Below, piece after piece: positions 15,794 to 25,083 of a stretch of 50,897 nucleotides of DNA; positions within the stretch are counted from its first letter, which is position 1, and every line of letters begins with the position of its first letter. The DNA is from JBFMFH01 sp040752275 (GTDB taxonomy: Bacteria; Acidobacteriota; Vicinamibacteria; Vicinamibacterales; JAKQTR01). A program made the translations under genes and the position numbers. Below the pieces are notes generated by a model. It worked only from the letters and a program-made list of their open reading frames with translations, ran no database searches and was not told the origin of the DNA. The DNA is taken from NCBI GenBank assembly GCA_040752275.1, contig JBFMFH010000058.1, positions 1-50,897 of the forward strand. The letters are read 5' to 3'.

Positions 15794-18700
15794 TCAGCTC
15801 CGCCGCGGATACAAGGGGGCCGCGGCGTCAGGCCCGCGAGCGGGATTGATGCCAGCGCCGGGAATCTGACGAAGAAGCCGCTCGGCCTGTGGCAGATCTT
15901 CGGTCATGGCGGCCAGGTTGAGCTGCTGCACGAAGGCGAGGCCCCTGGTGATCGCCTCGTCGGCGGTGGCGCCCAGTTTCGATCCGAGGGTTCGGTACAG
16001 CTCCCAGGTGTCGCCGTGGAAGTACGCCCGACGGACCGTCGCCTCTCCGGCAGCGCTGACGAAGGCCCGGGCAATGGACTTCTGAGGTCCGTACGACGGG
16101 TAGGGCGCGCGCTCCGCCAGAGCCAGTGCCTGTTCCGAGTAGTGCTGGACCAAGCCGTAGTGCAAGCCGTGCTCCCGCCACGCGTCCAGGTCGCCCCGCC
16201 ACGCCGGTGCGGCATGGGCGTCGATCCGCTCGAACAGAGCGCTCTGGTTGGTCGTGGGCAGCGACTGCGGTGAGCCAGCCAGGAGTCCGAACGCCCACCG
16301 GACGAACATGTCGACACGTTCGGACGTCTGGAACTCGTCGAGCGCCAAGTCGCGAATCTGCTGGTAGGCCTTCAGGTGGACGAGAATCTGCTTGTCTTCC
16401 CACGTCTCGCCGTACTGGTCGAGCGCCTTGTTGAGGCCAATGCCCCAGAGGCGGTTCGATGCCAGATCCGCCTGCGTTCTCGGATCGGGCTGTCCGACAC
16501 GCGCCGCCTGGGCCGATGCCTGAGCCCGGAGCATGCGCCAGACGCCGGCCCCGGTCACCGCACGCGTACGAACCGCATCCGAATGGCCGAACCGCCAATC
16601 CGATGGACGGGACCTGGCCAGTGTCAGGTGCGGCACCGCCAGCGGACTGCGATTCCACCGCAGGCTGGAGAGTGACTGCATCCCGCCGGGTTCCTTCGCC
16701 TCGTCAGTGGGCCTGGTGTTCATCGTGGCCAACTGCGTGCGGATCACGTAGTTAGTGCGGATGGTATTCCGATTGTTGGCCAGCGCAGCCTGCTGCACCG
16801 TCGGCCTCTGGTTGAACGGCGTCGGCGGGTTCGCCGGGGCGTTGATCAACTGCGGGCCGCCCGGGTTGTTCTGCATGGCCTGCTGTGCCTGAGCCCCCCA
16901 CGATGGATGCTCCGGGCATCCGGCCTCCCTGATGGCATTCAGGACGTTGACCTGTCCCTCGATGACGGTGATCTGGCCGTCCGGGGTGTAGCGGATCACC
17001 TTGTCCGGGAGCGGCTCATGTCCGGGATTCCTGCCGCCATGCCCGTGGTTGGCAGTCGTCTCGAGGTGGTGAGGCGCGAGCGACGACTTGATGTTCGAGA
17101 CGTCCTGGAGTTCCCGGTACGTACCGAGACCCGTGACGCCGCCGTCCCGTACGGGATCGGTGGGTCTGGAGAGGTTGTTGGTCACCGGATCGACGTCGCC
17201 GACCCACGGCAGTCCCGAGCGCGGATCGTACGCGATGTCACCCTTGATCCGGGTGTCACCCGGCGGGGGCGGTCCCGCGGTGACCTTCCCGTGCGAGACC
17301 GCCTCGTGGATCGACGCCTCGTTGTAGTCGTACGCCTTCTGCGCGGCCGCCTGCTGCTCGGGCGTCTTCGCATTGCGGACCTGGTCGCCGATCTTCGACT
17401 CCATGGTGTCCATGGGGAGCCACGGCGCGCGGTCTCCCGCGCTCTTCTGGTGCTGCTCGGTCCCCTTGCCGACCGCCTGCTGGTTCTGGATGAGCTGTGT
17501 TGCCTCCAGCTGCGTGGCCCGGTCGAAGAACGTGCCGCCCGTGATCTGAGCGTGTTTCGCCTTGGCGGTGGCCAGCTCCGGCGTCTGGCCCATGCTGGCG
17601 GCCATGTCGCGCTGAGCCTGGGTCAGCTGCGGGTCGGGCGTCTCGTTGAAGGTCTTGACGTAGCCCGCATCCGGAGGCAGCGCTGCGAAGGACAGCGGAT
17701 CGCGCTTGTCATTGCCGGTGGCGCGGTTGTAGGCATTCTGACCGAGGGCCGCGAGATTCTGGCTGTTCACCTCGAGCTGGCCAAGCGGCACGACGTTGTT
17801 CTCGAGCGTCTCACGCACGGCCGCCGCCGAGGGGGCCTGTGACAGATAGTCGTTCAGGCTCCTGGGGTTGCCGTCGGCGTCACCCAACCCTGTCACCTTG
17901 GTGTTCATCACGCCGTGCGTGATAAGCGCGGTCGCCACCTCCCAGGCGGCCTCCTTGCCTCCCTGCGTCGAATAGGTCGTCGTCACGCTGGTCACCGTGT
18001 CGGCGATGCCGACGGCCATGGCGGCCGATTGGCCGGTGACCGAGAGGCCCGTGCCGAGGACGTTGGTGGCGGTCTGTCCGGCGGCGCCGAAGCTCTGCCA
18101 GGCCTGCGGTGTCATCCCGCCGGCGTACGCCGCCGCGGCGGCGCTCGCCACGCCGACCACGACCTGCTTGATCCGGCCGTCGGGCAGGACGTAGTCAGCC
18201 GCGGTGCCCACCACGTAGCCGGTGACCTTGCCGGTCAGGTACCCGGTGGGATTCCCGATGGCCGAGGCCGTCTCGAACGAGATCTGACGGATGTGTGCCG
18301 CCTCGGTCATGGCCTGATCGGCCGCGTCGGCCAGCACCGACGCGGCGTTGCCGCGCATGCGGTTGGACGCCATGTCGTACTGCCGGGACCGGCGCATGGC
18401 GTCCTGGAATCCCTGCAGGTCACCGCTATTCAGTCTCTGCTCGGCGATCTGCGCCCACTGCGCCGCTTTGTCGCCGGCACGGGTGGCCATCTCGTTGAGC
18501 TGATCCTGGTTTGCGACCAGATTCCGGTTGGACGAGAAGAGGCTGGTGGCATTCCACAGGCGGACGGCGCTCTCCTGCCAGGACGGATCGTCGGGCTTTC
18601 CCATGTTCCGGCGGCGGTTGTACGACGCCAGCTGCGCCCTCGCATCCGCCAGGGCCTTGGGATCCGCTGGAGGCGGAACCGATGCGAGTCCGGCGGCGAT

Positions 18701-19237
18701 GCCGGTGGCAGAGCCCGACGCCAGCCCGGCCAGCTCGCCACGTGCACCCCCGGGGCCCCCGCGTGCGCCGCCAGCGCCGCCCAGGGCGTCCTGCCCGCCG
18801 CCGCCAGGTGCGCCGCCGGCACCCCGGCCGGCTTGACCTTGCCCGGCGCCCCCGCGACCCGTCGAGCCCGCGCCCGGCATCCCAGGCGCGTTCGTCACGA
18901 GTCCACGGGCGAGGCCGGTGTTCCGGACGGTCACACCCGGAGGGAGCTGCTGTCCGCTCCCCGCCGCCTGGGCGGGGGGGCTGCTGGAACATCCGCTCGG
19001 GTTGCCGGACAGGACCGCCTTCGTGCAGCGCCCGAACGCCTGCATTCCGGTGACCACTTCCTGCCGGAAGATCCCGAGCACGATCAGGATCGTTGTCACG
19101 ATGATGCCGGCAACAACCAGCATCTCGGTCGTGCTGGCTCCGCCGGTGCGAGCGAGGCGTGCGGCCGTCGTGCCGGCGGCCGAGCGGCGGTTGGCCGAGC
19201 ACACAGGCCCAGAGTGGGGAAGATGTCGAGCGCTCAT
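15794..19237 (-). CDS. Flp-pilin-like N-terminus fused to an ExoY/edema-factor-type cyclase-like domain
   Basis: A 1147-residue protein; ATG 19237 has GAAGGAG 6 bases upstream. Residues 33-72 form a type IVb pilin segment (TGG, then ASTTEMLVVAGII) with Glu at +5 of the predicted cleavage site. It matches the local major Flp at 21 of 40 ungapped positions, including LGIFR-EV--GM. A Gly/Ala-rich linker follows (about 110-190). Residues about 570-770 carry the class II nucleotidyl cyclase pattern: K591 and K598 in GKGTEQHQKSAGD, then PMDTMESK; D681 and D683 in WVGDVDPVT; H731 and N737 in ANHGHGGRNPG, then YTPDGQITVIEG. Edema factor, CyaA and ExoY share the two lysines 7 apart, the DxD and the His/Asn pair 6 apart. 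The C-terminal 370 residues are helical and unrecognised. No regulatory domain for calmodulin or actin was recognised. Confidence 0.65.
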   Translation of the reverse strand: MSARHLPHSGPVCSANRRSAAGTTAARLARTGGASTTEMLVVAGIIVTTILIVLGIFRQEVVTGMQAFGRCTKAVLSGNPSGCSSSPPAQAAGSGQQLPPGVTVRNTGLARGLVTNAPGMPGAGSTGRGGAGQGQAGRGAGGAPGGGGQDALGGAGGARGGPGGARGELAGLASGSATGIAAGLASVPPPADPKALADARAQLASYNRRRNMGKPDDPSWQESAVRLWNATSLFSSNRNLVANQDQLNEMATRAGDKAAQWAQIAEQRLNSGDLQGFQDAMRRSRQYDMASNRMRGNAASVLADAADQAMTEAAHIRQISFETASAIGNPTGYLTGKVTGYVVGTAADYVLPDGRIKQVVVGVASAAAAAYAGGMTPQAWQSFGAAGQTATNVLGTGLSVTGQSAAMAVGIADTVTSVTTTYSTQGGKEAAWEVATALITHGVMNTKVTGLGDADGNPRSLNDYLSQAPSAAAVRETLENNVVPLGQLEVNSQNLAALGQNAYNRATGNDKRDPLSFAALPPDAGYVKTFNETPDPQLTQAQRDMAASMGQTPELATAKAKHAQITGGTFFDRATQLEATQLIQNQQAVGKGTEQHQKSAGDRAPWLPMDTMESKIGDQVRNAKTPEQQAAAQKAYDYNEASIHEAVSHGKVTAGPPPPGDTRIKGDIAYDPRSGLPWVGDVDPVTNNLSRPTDPVRDGGVTGLGTYRELQDVSNIKSSLAPHHLETTANHGHGGRNPGHEPLPDKVIRYTPDGQITVIEGQVNVLNAIREAGCPEHPSWGAQAQQAMQNNPGGPQLINAPANPPTPFNQRPTVQQAALANNRNTIRTNYVIRTQLATMNTRPTDEAKEPGGMQSLSSLRWNRSPLAVPHLTLARSRPSDWRFGHSDAVRTRAVTGAGVWRMLRAQASAQAARVGQPDPRTQADLASNRLWGIGLNKALDQYGETWEDKQILVHLKAYQQIRDLALDEFQTSERVDMFVRWAFGLLAGSPQSLPTTNQSALFERIDAHAAPAWRGDLDAWREHGLHYGLVQHYSEQALALAERAPYPSYGPQKSIARAFVSAAGEATVRRAYFHGDTWELYRTLGSKLGATADEAITRGLAFVQQLNLAAMTEDLPQAERLLRQIPGAGINPARGPDAAAPLYPRRS

Positions 19238-19288
19238 GTCGCACTCCTTCGCAGAGGGCCGAGGAACCCGAGCCGGCCGGATCACCGG

Positions 19289-21583
19289 TCAGCGTCCGGG
19301 TCCTGCCCCGCGGTTCTCGCCCAGCCACGCCAGTCGGATGCGGGCCAACGCCCCGACCGACGACCCGTCATCCATCAGGAGCTCTCCGTCGATCGTTGCG
19401 GCTTCGCGGAGCAGCGTCACCGCACGATCTCGCTCCCCGAGGCGTTCATGACACAAGGCCCTGAAATACAGGGCCGCTCCCGGGCCGACGCCCGGGCCGG
19501 TCGGGACCTTCGCCAGCGACTCGAAGACGCCGAGTGCCAGGCGCCACTCCCCAAAACGCATGTGTGCCAGGGCCAGATTGAAGTTCAGCACGTCGCGATC
19601 GGCGGCGTTCGGAGTCACGGCAGCGGCGGCCTGCAACTGGGCGATGAGGGCGTTGGCGTAGTACCGGTCCTCGAAGATCGGCGCGCGCCTCGGCCGGCTC
19701 TGCACCGGAACCGCGACCTGGCGATTCGGCTGACCGGCAATCGGCACCCTGAGCGTGAGCACATCGCCGGGCTTCTTCTGTTCCAGCAGGTGCCGGATCT
19801 GAACCGCACTGACCTGCGCGCCGTCGACGGCGGTGACCGGATCGCCGGCCTTCAGACCCGCGAGTGCGGCCGGACTGCCAGGTTCGACGCGCGCCACGAC
19901 GACGGGCACGTCCGGCAGCAGCGTGTCGGCGAACTCCAGTCCCAGGCCGCGCTCGAAGACGAACCGCAGCGCATCGTCCGGAGTGTTCAGCCGAGCGAAG
20001 ACGTCCGCGAGCGCCTGGGAGGAGATCCTGTCGACGCGCACCCGATCCGCGCCCGCATGTTCGTACCAGAAGAGCATGAGGTCGAGGGGGGTGCTGACGT
20101 TCGCGGCCGGACCGCGTGCCACGGCGACCATCACCAGGGGAGCATCGTAGTTGTCCGTGGCCAGCTTCAGCAGCCGGCTGAGCGCCTCCTCGTCTCCGCG
20201 CTCGATGGCCACGACGAGATCGGAGGTGGAGCCTTCCGTCCAACGCCTGATCTCAGGCGGCAAATCGACCTTCGTGGCGAGGCGGAACGTCGTCATCGCC
20301 GCCGCCAGCGCCTTGTCGACGGTGCTCGCCAGACCAGGCGCCGGCCTGACCGAAGAGTCGGCCATCTCGACGGCGCCCAGGAACGCCAGGCTGGGCTTCA
20401 ACGTGACGTCGATCACCTCCGAGCGTCCACGGACGATCCTCGCCGTCACGTTGTACGACCCGATCCGATGGCGAACGCGCACCCGGTGCTCGCCGGCGCA
20501 GACATCCCGCTGCAGGGGCGAGCGCCCGACGATCTGGTTGTCGAGGTACACGTCGGCGTCGGTCGGCACCGATGCCACACGCAGCGTGCCGACATCGGGC
20601 AGCATCCTGACGGCGCTCGATTCGCCGAACCACAACAACGGGGCGGTGGGGTCGAGCCGGGCGAGGGCGTCGGCGGTAATGGCCACCGTCCGAATCTCCT
20701 CGATGAAACACTCGCCCGAGAAGCGCACGCTCAGCGTGCGGTCGACCGGAGGGTCACGGACGAAGAACGCCGCGGACACCGACGGGTCGAACCGCGCGAG
20801 CGTCAGCACCTGATCCAGCGCCGCCGCCTCCTCGGCTGGCAGGGTCCGCTTCAGTTCGCTCACCCGCTCGGTCTGGCCCACCCCCTGCCCGTCCACCAGG
20901 ACGTCGACGCCCGGCCGATCCACGAGGAACGCCACAGGAGGCACCCTGGCGCGCGGCGCAAGATCGGCGACGGCGAGCGTCTGACCCGGCACGAGCGTGA
21001 CGCGGGCGGCCGCCGGCTGATGGCCAGGCTTCTCGAGACGCAGGTGGTAGAGACCGGCCACGATTGACAGCCGCACGGGGGCGTCACCGATCGTGCCCAC
21101 CTGGATGCCATCCAGCAGCACAAGTGCGTCCCTGACCGGACTGGTCACCTCGAGGACGCCGCTCGCGCGCGTCCGGACGAGGTCCAGAATCTCCTGCTCA
21201 CGAGGAGCGAGCGGCTCGGCGAAGAAGGGGTCGATGCGCAGGAGCTCCAGGTAGCTGTCCTCGACCTTGTCGTTGTTCAACAACTGCAGGTGCGCCCGCG
21301 CCCGAATGACGAAGACCTGACGGTGGGCGGGCCGCTCACCCGCCTCGAGGGGACGCGTCTTGCGCAGCTCGACGGACTCGACCGCCAGGTGATCGAGTTG
21401 CTCGATGGCGGCCTGGGGATCGGCCTCGAGCAGTTGCGCCGCCCGTTCGACCCTGACCTCGAATGGTTCGACCTGCGGGATCGCTCTAATCTCCACCGGA
21501 TCCTGGGCGGCGGCCGGGCCGCTCCAGCCGGGAGCCAGACTTGCGGCCAGGACGCAGCCGGTCACGAGCATGCGCCGAATCAT
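19289..21583 (-). CDS. Secreted PEGA-PEGA-PDZ-TPR protein
   Basis: A 764-residue protein with a signal peptide (residues 1-26, ending SGPAAA before QDP). A short TPR-like region is followed by a first PEGA-like repeat (about 141-205, VLLDGIQVG), a second (about 333-396, DVYLDNQIVGRSPLQRDVCAGEH), a PDZ domain (about 547-628, VARVEPGSPAALAGLKAGDPVTAVDG) and C-terminal TPR-like helices with LNFNLALAHMRFGEW. Expected location is the periplasm or outer surface, where PEGA and PDZ domains bind cell-wall or protein ligands. Start ATG overlaps the upstream stop by 4 bases (ATGA). The same layout as the extracellular tail of the kinase at 22769 (PEGA-like) suggests a shared surface complex. No protease domain is seen. 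Confidence 0.7.
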   Translation of the reverse strand: MIRRMLVTGCVLAASLAPGWSGPAAAQDPVEIRAIPQVEPFEVRVERAAQLLEADPQAAIEQLDHLAVESVELRKTRPLEAGERPAHRQVFVIRARAHLQLLNNDKVEDSYLELLRIDPFFAEPLAPREQEILDLVRTRASGVLEVTSPVRDALVLLDGIQVGTIGDAPVRLSIVAGLYHLRLEKPGHQPAAARVTLVPGQTLAVADLAPRARVPPVAFLVDRPGVDVLVDGQGVGQTERVSELKRTLPAEEAAALDQVLTLARFDPSVSAAFFVRDPPVDRTLSVRFSGECFIEEIRTVAITADALARLDPTAPLLWFGESSAVRMLPDVGTLRVASVPTDADVYLDNQIVGRSPLQRDVCAGEHRVRVRHRIGSYNVTARIVRGRSEVIDVTLKPSLAFLGAVEMADSSVRPAPGLASTVDKALAAAMTTFRLATKVDLPPEIRRWTEGSTSDLVVAIERGDEEALSRLLKLATDNYDAPLVMVAVARGPAANVSTPLDLMLFWYEHAGADRVRVDRISSQALADVFARLNTPDDALRFVFERGLGLEFADTLLPDVPVVVARVEPGSPAALAGLKAGDPVTAVDGAQVSAVQIRHLLEQKKPGDVLTLRVPIAGQPNRQVAVPVQSRPRRAPIFEDRYYANALIAQLQAAAAVTPNAADRDVLNFNLALAHMRFGEWRLALGVFESLAKVPTGPGVGPGAALYFRALCHERLGERDRAVTLLREAATIDGELLMDDGSSVGALARIRLAWLGENRGAGPGR

Positions 21584-22800
21584 TGAAACCTCATCACGCG
21601 AGCCGACGATCGACCGGCCACGTAGACGGCGCCGCTGGGCGCCACGCCGAGCGCGGACGGGTTCTTCACGGCCATCGGACCGTCCTGCGGAAGGGGAACC
21701 GATCCGAGCGACGTTGGCGCGATCCGGCCCGTCGCGTCAGCGCGCATGACGACGACGAACAGGCGCTTGAGGTCCTTGTCGAGGAGGTAGAGCCCGTCCG
21801 ACTGGTCAACCGCGATGTTCTCCACCTTGTCGAGCGACATCGACCCCACACTGGGTCCCACGACGGCCAGCGACTTCTGCGTCGAGTCGAACACCCGGAC
21901 GATCTTGCCCTTGTCGTCGAGGGCGTAGACCCAGTCACCCGCTCCGACGACGACCTCGCGCAGCTTGGTCGACACGCCCCAGGGAGCGCACGATGTGCCG
22001 CCAGCCGGACACCGGAGCAGGCCGTCGAAGTCGCCATCTACCACGAGCAGGTCGCCCGTACTGGTTGAGGCAATGGACTTGATCTCCTTCAGCTGGCGCG
22101 TCCGCCCGCCCCACGAGCCGGTGAGCGTGAAGGTCCGTGCCGGGCTGACGGCGACCAGGTTGTCCTTGCCGGCCATCAGGATGCCGCCGCCGGGCAGGAG
22201 GGACACCGCCGACATGTCGCGCGGCACCGGAAGCTGCGACGTTGCGTCGGGAGCAACTCGGTACAGCCGTCCGGAGCCTCCCTCGTCAAACAGCAGGAAC
22301 CGCGACTCGCTCTCGAACTCGATCGTGCGGGGGTTATCGAGAGACTGGATGCCGCGGGAAACGACCGCCTCGAATACGGGAAGCAGCGGAAAACCGCTGC
22401 TGACACGTACCCGCCGGCTGACGATCGTGGCGAGTTCGAGAGCCCTGGTCTGGTACGGCGAGTCCGAGGGGACGTCCTCCCGGATCCGTTGGCACTGAGC
22501 CAGCGCCGCCTGATCGCTGCCAGACAGCGCCAGCAGGCGGGCGAGGCGCAGGCGGGCCTGGATCGCCTGCGGAGTCCCCGGCTGCTCGAGCAGGAGCTGG
22601 TACAAGTGACCAATCGCCTGCTCAATCTTCAGCTCGGCCTCGGCACGGGCCGACAGAACGAGCGGCGATGCCGCCTGAGGTGCCGGCCGAGAGGGCGGGG
22701 GAGCCTGAGCGCCGGCGATGGCCACTGCCGCCGCCATGGCAACGCCCCCAGCCACCACGCGTACTCGACTAGCGCACCTGCTGAACCACAACATCCGCAT
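21580..22800 (-). CDS. Secreted TPR plus beta-propeller (NHL-like) protein
   Basis: A 406-residue protein with an N-terminal signal peptide (hydrophobic run VVAGGVAMAAAVAIAGAQA), TPR-like helices (about 55-130, KIEQAIGHLYQLLLEQPGTPQAIQARLRLARLL split across the region) and repeated strands typical of NHL/SGL propellers: SIASTSTGDLLVVDGDFDGLL, KVENIAVDQSDGLYLLDKDLK and NPSALGVAPSGAVYVAGRS in order. Its start overlaps the kinase gene upstream by about 32 bases, and its stop overlaps the PEGA/PDZ gene start by 4. Probably a periplasmic scaffold or sensor; no catalytic residues noticed. Confidence 0.6.
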   Translation of the reverse strand: MRMLWFSRCASRVRVVAGGVAMAAAVAIAGAQAPPPSRPAPQAASPLVLSARAEAELKIEQAIGHLYQLLLEQPGTPQAIQARLRLARLLALSGSDQAALAQCQRIREDVPSDSPYQTRALELATIVSRRVRVSSGFPLLPVFEAVVSRGIQSLDNPRTIEFESESRFLLFDEGGSGRLYRVAPDATSQLPVPRDMSAVSLLPGGGILMAGKDNLVAVSPARTFTLTGSWGGRTRQLKEIKSIASTSTGDLLVVDGDFDGLLRCPAGGTSCAPWGVSTKLREVVVGAGDWVYALDDKGKIVRVFDSTQKSLAVVGPSVGSMSLDKVENIAVDQSDGLYLLDKDLKRLFVVVMRADATGRIAPTSLGSVPLPQDGPMAVKNPSALGVAPSGAVYVAGRSSARVMRFQ

Positions 22801-24709
22801 TCTCCGGGACCGCGCGAATCACGTAGTGCCCGCCCGATGTCAGGTTGACCGTCGCCGCCAGTTCCTGGCCGGCAGTACTCCCGCTGACCCACCTGAACGT
22901 CACGCGATGCGTGCCCGCGGCAATGCGCTGGACCTGAGCGGGGTATGGTGCCGCCACCTGCCTGCCGTCGATCAGGATCCGGACCCCCTGGTAGTTCTCG
23001 CCGCGAACGGCCAGGACGGCACTCGCGGTCCCGGGGAGGCTGAGCGACTTCCGATCCCCAGGCCGGAGGCCCACGGTGCCGAGGTCGGCGTTGAGGTAGA
23101 TCGCGTCGTTCACCGCCTTCAGATGCACGCTTCCGGCCTGCACCGTCACAATGGCCCCAGCCTGATCCACGCGTCCAACGACGGCGTCGTCGGCGTAGAT
23201 CGATACCGGATACGGAGACGCTTCGAACATGACGCGCAGCCACGCGTCCGAACTAACCGGCGCCGGGACCACGGGCGGTGGTGCCGCCGCAGGCGGCATC
23301 GCCGGGGGCTGAGGTGGCGCGCCACCCGCCGGGGGCGATGGCCGCTCGGGCTCGCTCCGGGCTTCTCGATACCGGGTCCTGGCCTCCTGGACGTCCGCCG
23401 CCTGAGGCCTCGGACGTTCAGGTGGAGTTCTCACCGGCTCCACGTCGCGCGGCGGCGCCGATGTCCGACTTGGGCGAGCTTCCACCGGGGGCTTCGGCGG
23501 TGCAGGAGGAGGCACTGTTGACACCGCGGCGGGCTCCGGAACGGTACTGACGGGGCCGTACGCCCCGGTCGCACCAGCCGACTGGCCCGCGCCCGCTTCC
23601 TGTGTTGCCGGCGCCGGGATATCGACCCCTCCCGAGGCCGGCCCGGCAAGCCCGGCCTGCGCACCACTCGAGTCGGACGCCGCCATCGCGGCGGCTTCCT
23701 GGGCCGGCGCCTGTCCGTCGTCCGGGCCACCGCCCCCCGCGAGGATCAAGAGGAGCAGGAGGATGACGATGGCGCCGCCACCGGCAACGAGCCACAAGCG
23801 GCGCCGCGGCAAGGGCGCACGTGCAGGGAGAGCCGGCGGCAGCTGGGCGACGGTACGATCGAACGCGGGGGGCGCACCTCCCTGAATGGCCTGGCGCAGC
23901 GCGGCGATCAGGTCCGCTCCGCTCTGATACCGATCCGCCGGGTCCTTGGCGAGGGCGCGATGGAGGACGGCCGTGACGGCCGGGTTGATCGTCTGGTTGA
24001 ACGTCTCCAGGGCCGGAGGCGGCTCATTGACGATGCGGTACATCGTTGTGGCGACGTCGTTGCCGGCGAACGGCCGCTCGCCCGTGAGCATCTGGAAGAG
24101 CACGACCGCGGCGGAGAACAGATCCGACCGCGAGTCGAGGGGAAGCCCCCGCACCTGCTCGGGCGACATGTAGCTCGGCGACCCGAGGATCGTGCCGGTC
24201 TGGGTGAGCCCGGACAGATTCATGCGGGCGATGCCGAAGTCGGTGATCTTCACCTTGCCGTCCACTGTGATCAGGATGTTGGCCGGCTTGACGTCGCGGT
24301 GGACGATACCCCTCGAACCTGCGTAGTCGAGGGCGGCACAGACCTGGCCGAACACATCGATCGCCTGATCGAGTGGAAGCGCGCCCCGCTGTTCGATGAC
24401 GGCATCAAGGGTCTGGCCCTCGACGAACTCCATCGCGACGGCCGTCGTACTCCCGTCCTCCACGACATCGTAGATGGTGACGATGTTCGGATGTGTGAGG
24501 GTGCCGGCCGCCGCGGCCTCCCGATACAGCCGCTGGCGCAACTGCCGGGCTTCTTCGTCGTCAGACGAGAAACCGATGGTCTTCAGGGCCACCGTCCGGC
24601 CGATGACGGGGTCGAACCCGCGGTAGACGATGCCCATGCCGCCACGCCCGAGCTCGTCGACGGCGTGAAACCGGCCGATCGTCCGCACCACGGAGGTCTC
24701 GTCGCTCAT
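22769..24709 (-). CDS. Transmembrane Ser/Thr protein kinase with PEGA-like extracellular tail
   Basis: A 646-residue Hanks-type kinase. Glycine loop LGRGGMGIVYRG (20-31), catalytic lysine K43, HRDVKPAN with D139, DFG with D157 and SPEQVRG are all intact, so it should be active. A single transmembrane helix (about 305-325) is followed by an Ala/Pro-rich stalk and two PEGA-like beta segments (from about residue 470 to the end). ATG 24709 overlaps the response-regulator stop (ATGA), indicating coupling. Its kinase domain is close in sequence to the second kinase at 26898, so the pair looks like a local duplication. Likely partners are the PP2C phosphatase at 40093 and the FHA proteins at 28738 and 29654. 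Confidence 0.9.
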   Translation of the reverse strand: MSDETSVVRTIGRFHAVDELGRGGMGIVYRGFDPVIGRTVALKTIGFSSDDEEARQLRQRLYREAAAAGTLTHPNIVTIYDVVEDGSTTAVAMEFVEGQTLDAVIEQRGALPLDQAIDVFGQVCAALDYAGSRGIVHRDVKPANILITVDGKVKITDFGIARMNLSGLTQTGTILGSPSYMSPEQVRGLPLDSRSDLFSAAVVLFQMLTGERPFAGNDVATTMYRIVNEPPPALETFNQTINPAVTAVLHRALAKDPADRYQSGADLIAALRQAIQGGAPPAFDRTVAQLPPALPARAPLPRRRLWLVAGGGAIVILLLLLILAGGGGPDDGQAPAQEAAAMAASDSSGAQAGLAGPASGGVDIPAPATQEAGAGQSAGATGAYGPVSTVPEPAAVSTVPPPAPPKPPVEARPSRTSAPPRDVEPVRTPPERPRPQAADVQEARTRYREARSEPERPSPPAGGAPPQPPAMPPAAAPPPVVPAPVSSDAWLRVMFEASPYPVSIYADDAVVGRVDQAGAIVTVQAGSVHLKAVNDAIYLNADLGTVGLRPGDRKSLSLPGTASAVLAVRGENYQGVRILIDGRQVAAPYPAQVQRIAAGTHRVTFRWVSGSTAGQELAATVNLTSGGHYVIRAVPENADVVVQQVR

Positions 24710-25083
24710 CCTGCGGTCCGCCTGTCGTTCTGCCGGACGGCCCGGCCGAGGGCCCGGCGCAAGTCGGCCCACGAAAGAGGCTTGGCCAGGAAATCGTCGG
24801 CCCCGCGGGCGGCCGCCCTGAGAGAGGTCTCCGGAACATCATACGCCGTAATGAGCACGGCGCGGGCCTCGGGCTGGCGCCGTTTCAGGAGATCGAGCAC
24901 CGCAAATCCGTCGGCGGTGCCGAGCGCGACGTCGATGACGGCCACGTCGAAGCATGATGATTCGATCGCCCTGGACGCCGACTCGACGTCCTCGGTTGCC
25001 GTGACCACGTGCCCATCCAGCTCGAGAAGACGGCTGTAGACATCCAGCGTGTTGGCCTCATCCTCGACGAGCAGCACGTTCAC
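24706..25083 (-). CDS. Single-domain response regulator (CheY-like receiver)
   Basis: A 125-residue receiver with no output domain. It starts at GTG 25083, overlapping the ATPase stop by 4 bases (GTGA), and ends overlapping the kinase start by 4. Acidic pocket E-D near residues 7-8, phosphoacceptor D51 in AVIDVALG, the LITAYD switch segment and the conserved lysine in AKPLS are present. A stand-alone receiver between a PilB-like ATPase and a Ser/Thr kinase suggests it modulates one of those proteins by direct contact. Its cognate histidine kinase is not obvious; the one at 41318 is paired with the NtrC protein. Confidence 0.88.
   Translation of the reverse strand: MNVLLVEDEANTLDVYSRLLELDGHVVTATEDVESASRAIESSCFDVAVIDVALGTADGFAVLDLLKRRQPEARAVLITAYDVPETSLRAAARGADDFLAKPLSWADLRRALGRAVRQNDRRTAG

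Noticed and set aside
15794..19237. Reading the 1147-residue protein as a simple TadE or TadG protein
   Set aside because: Only the first 70 residues are pilin-like; size and central motifs do not fit TadE or TadG.
17915..21067. 1050-codon plus-strand open frame through the Tad island
   Set aside because: It crosses two well-supported minus-strand genes and their gap and shows no domain; a GC artefact.
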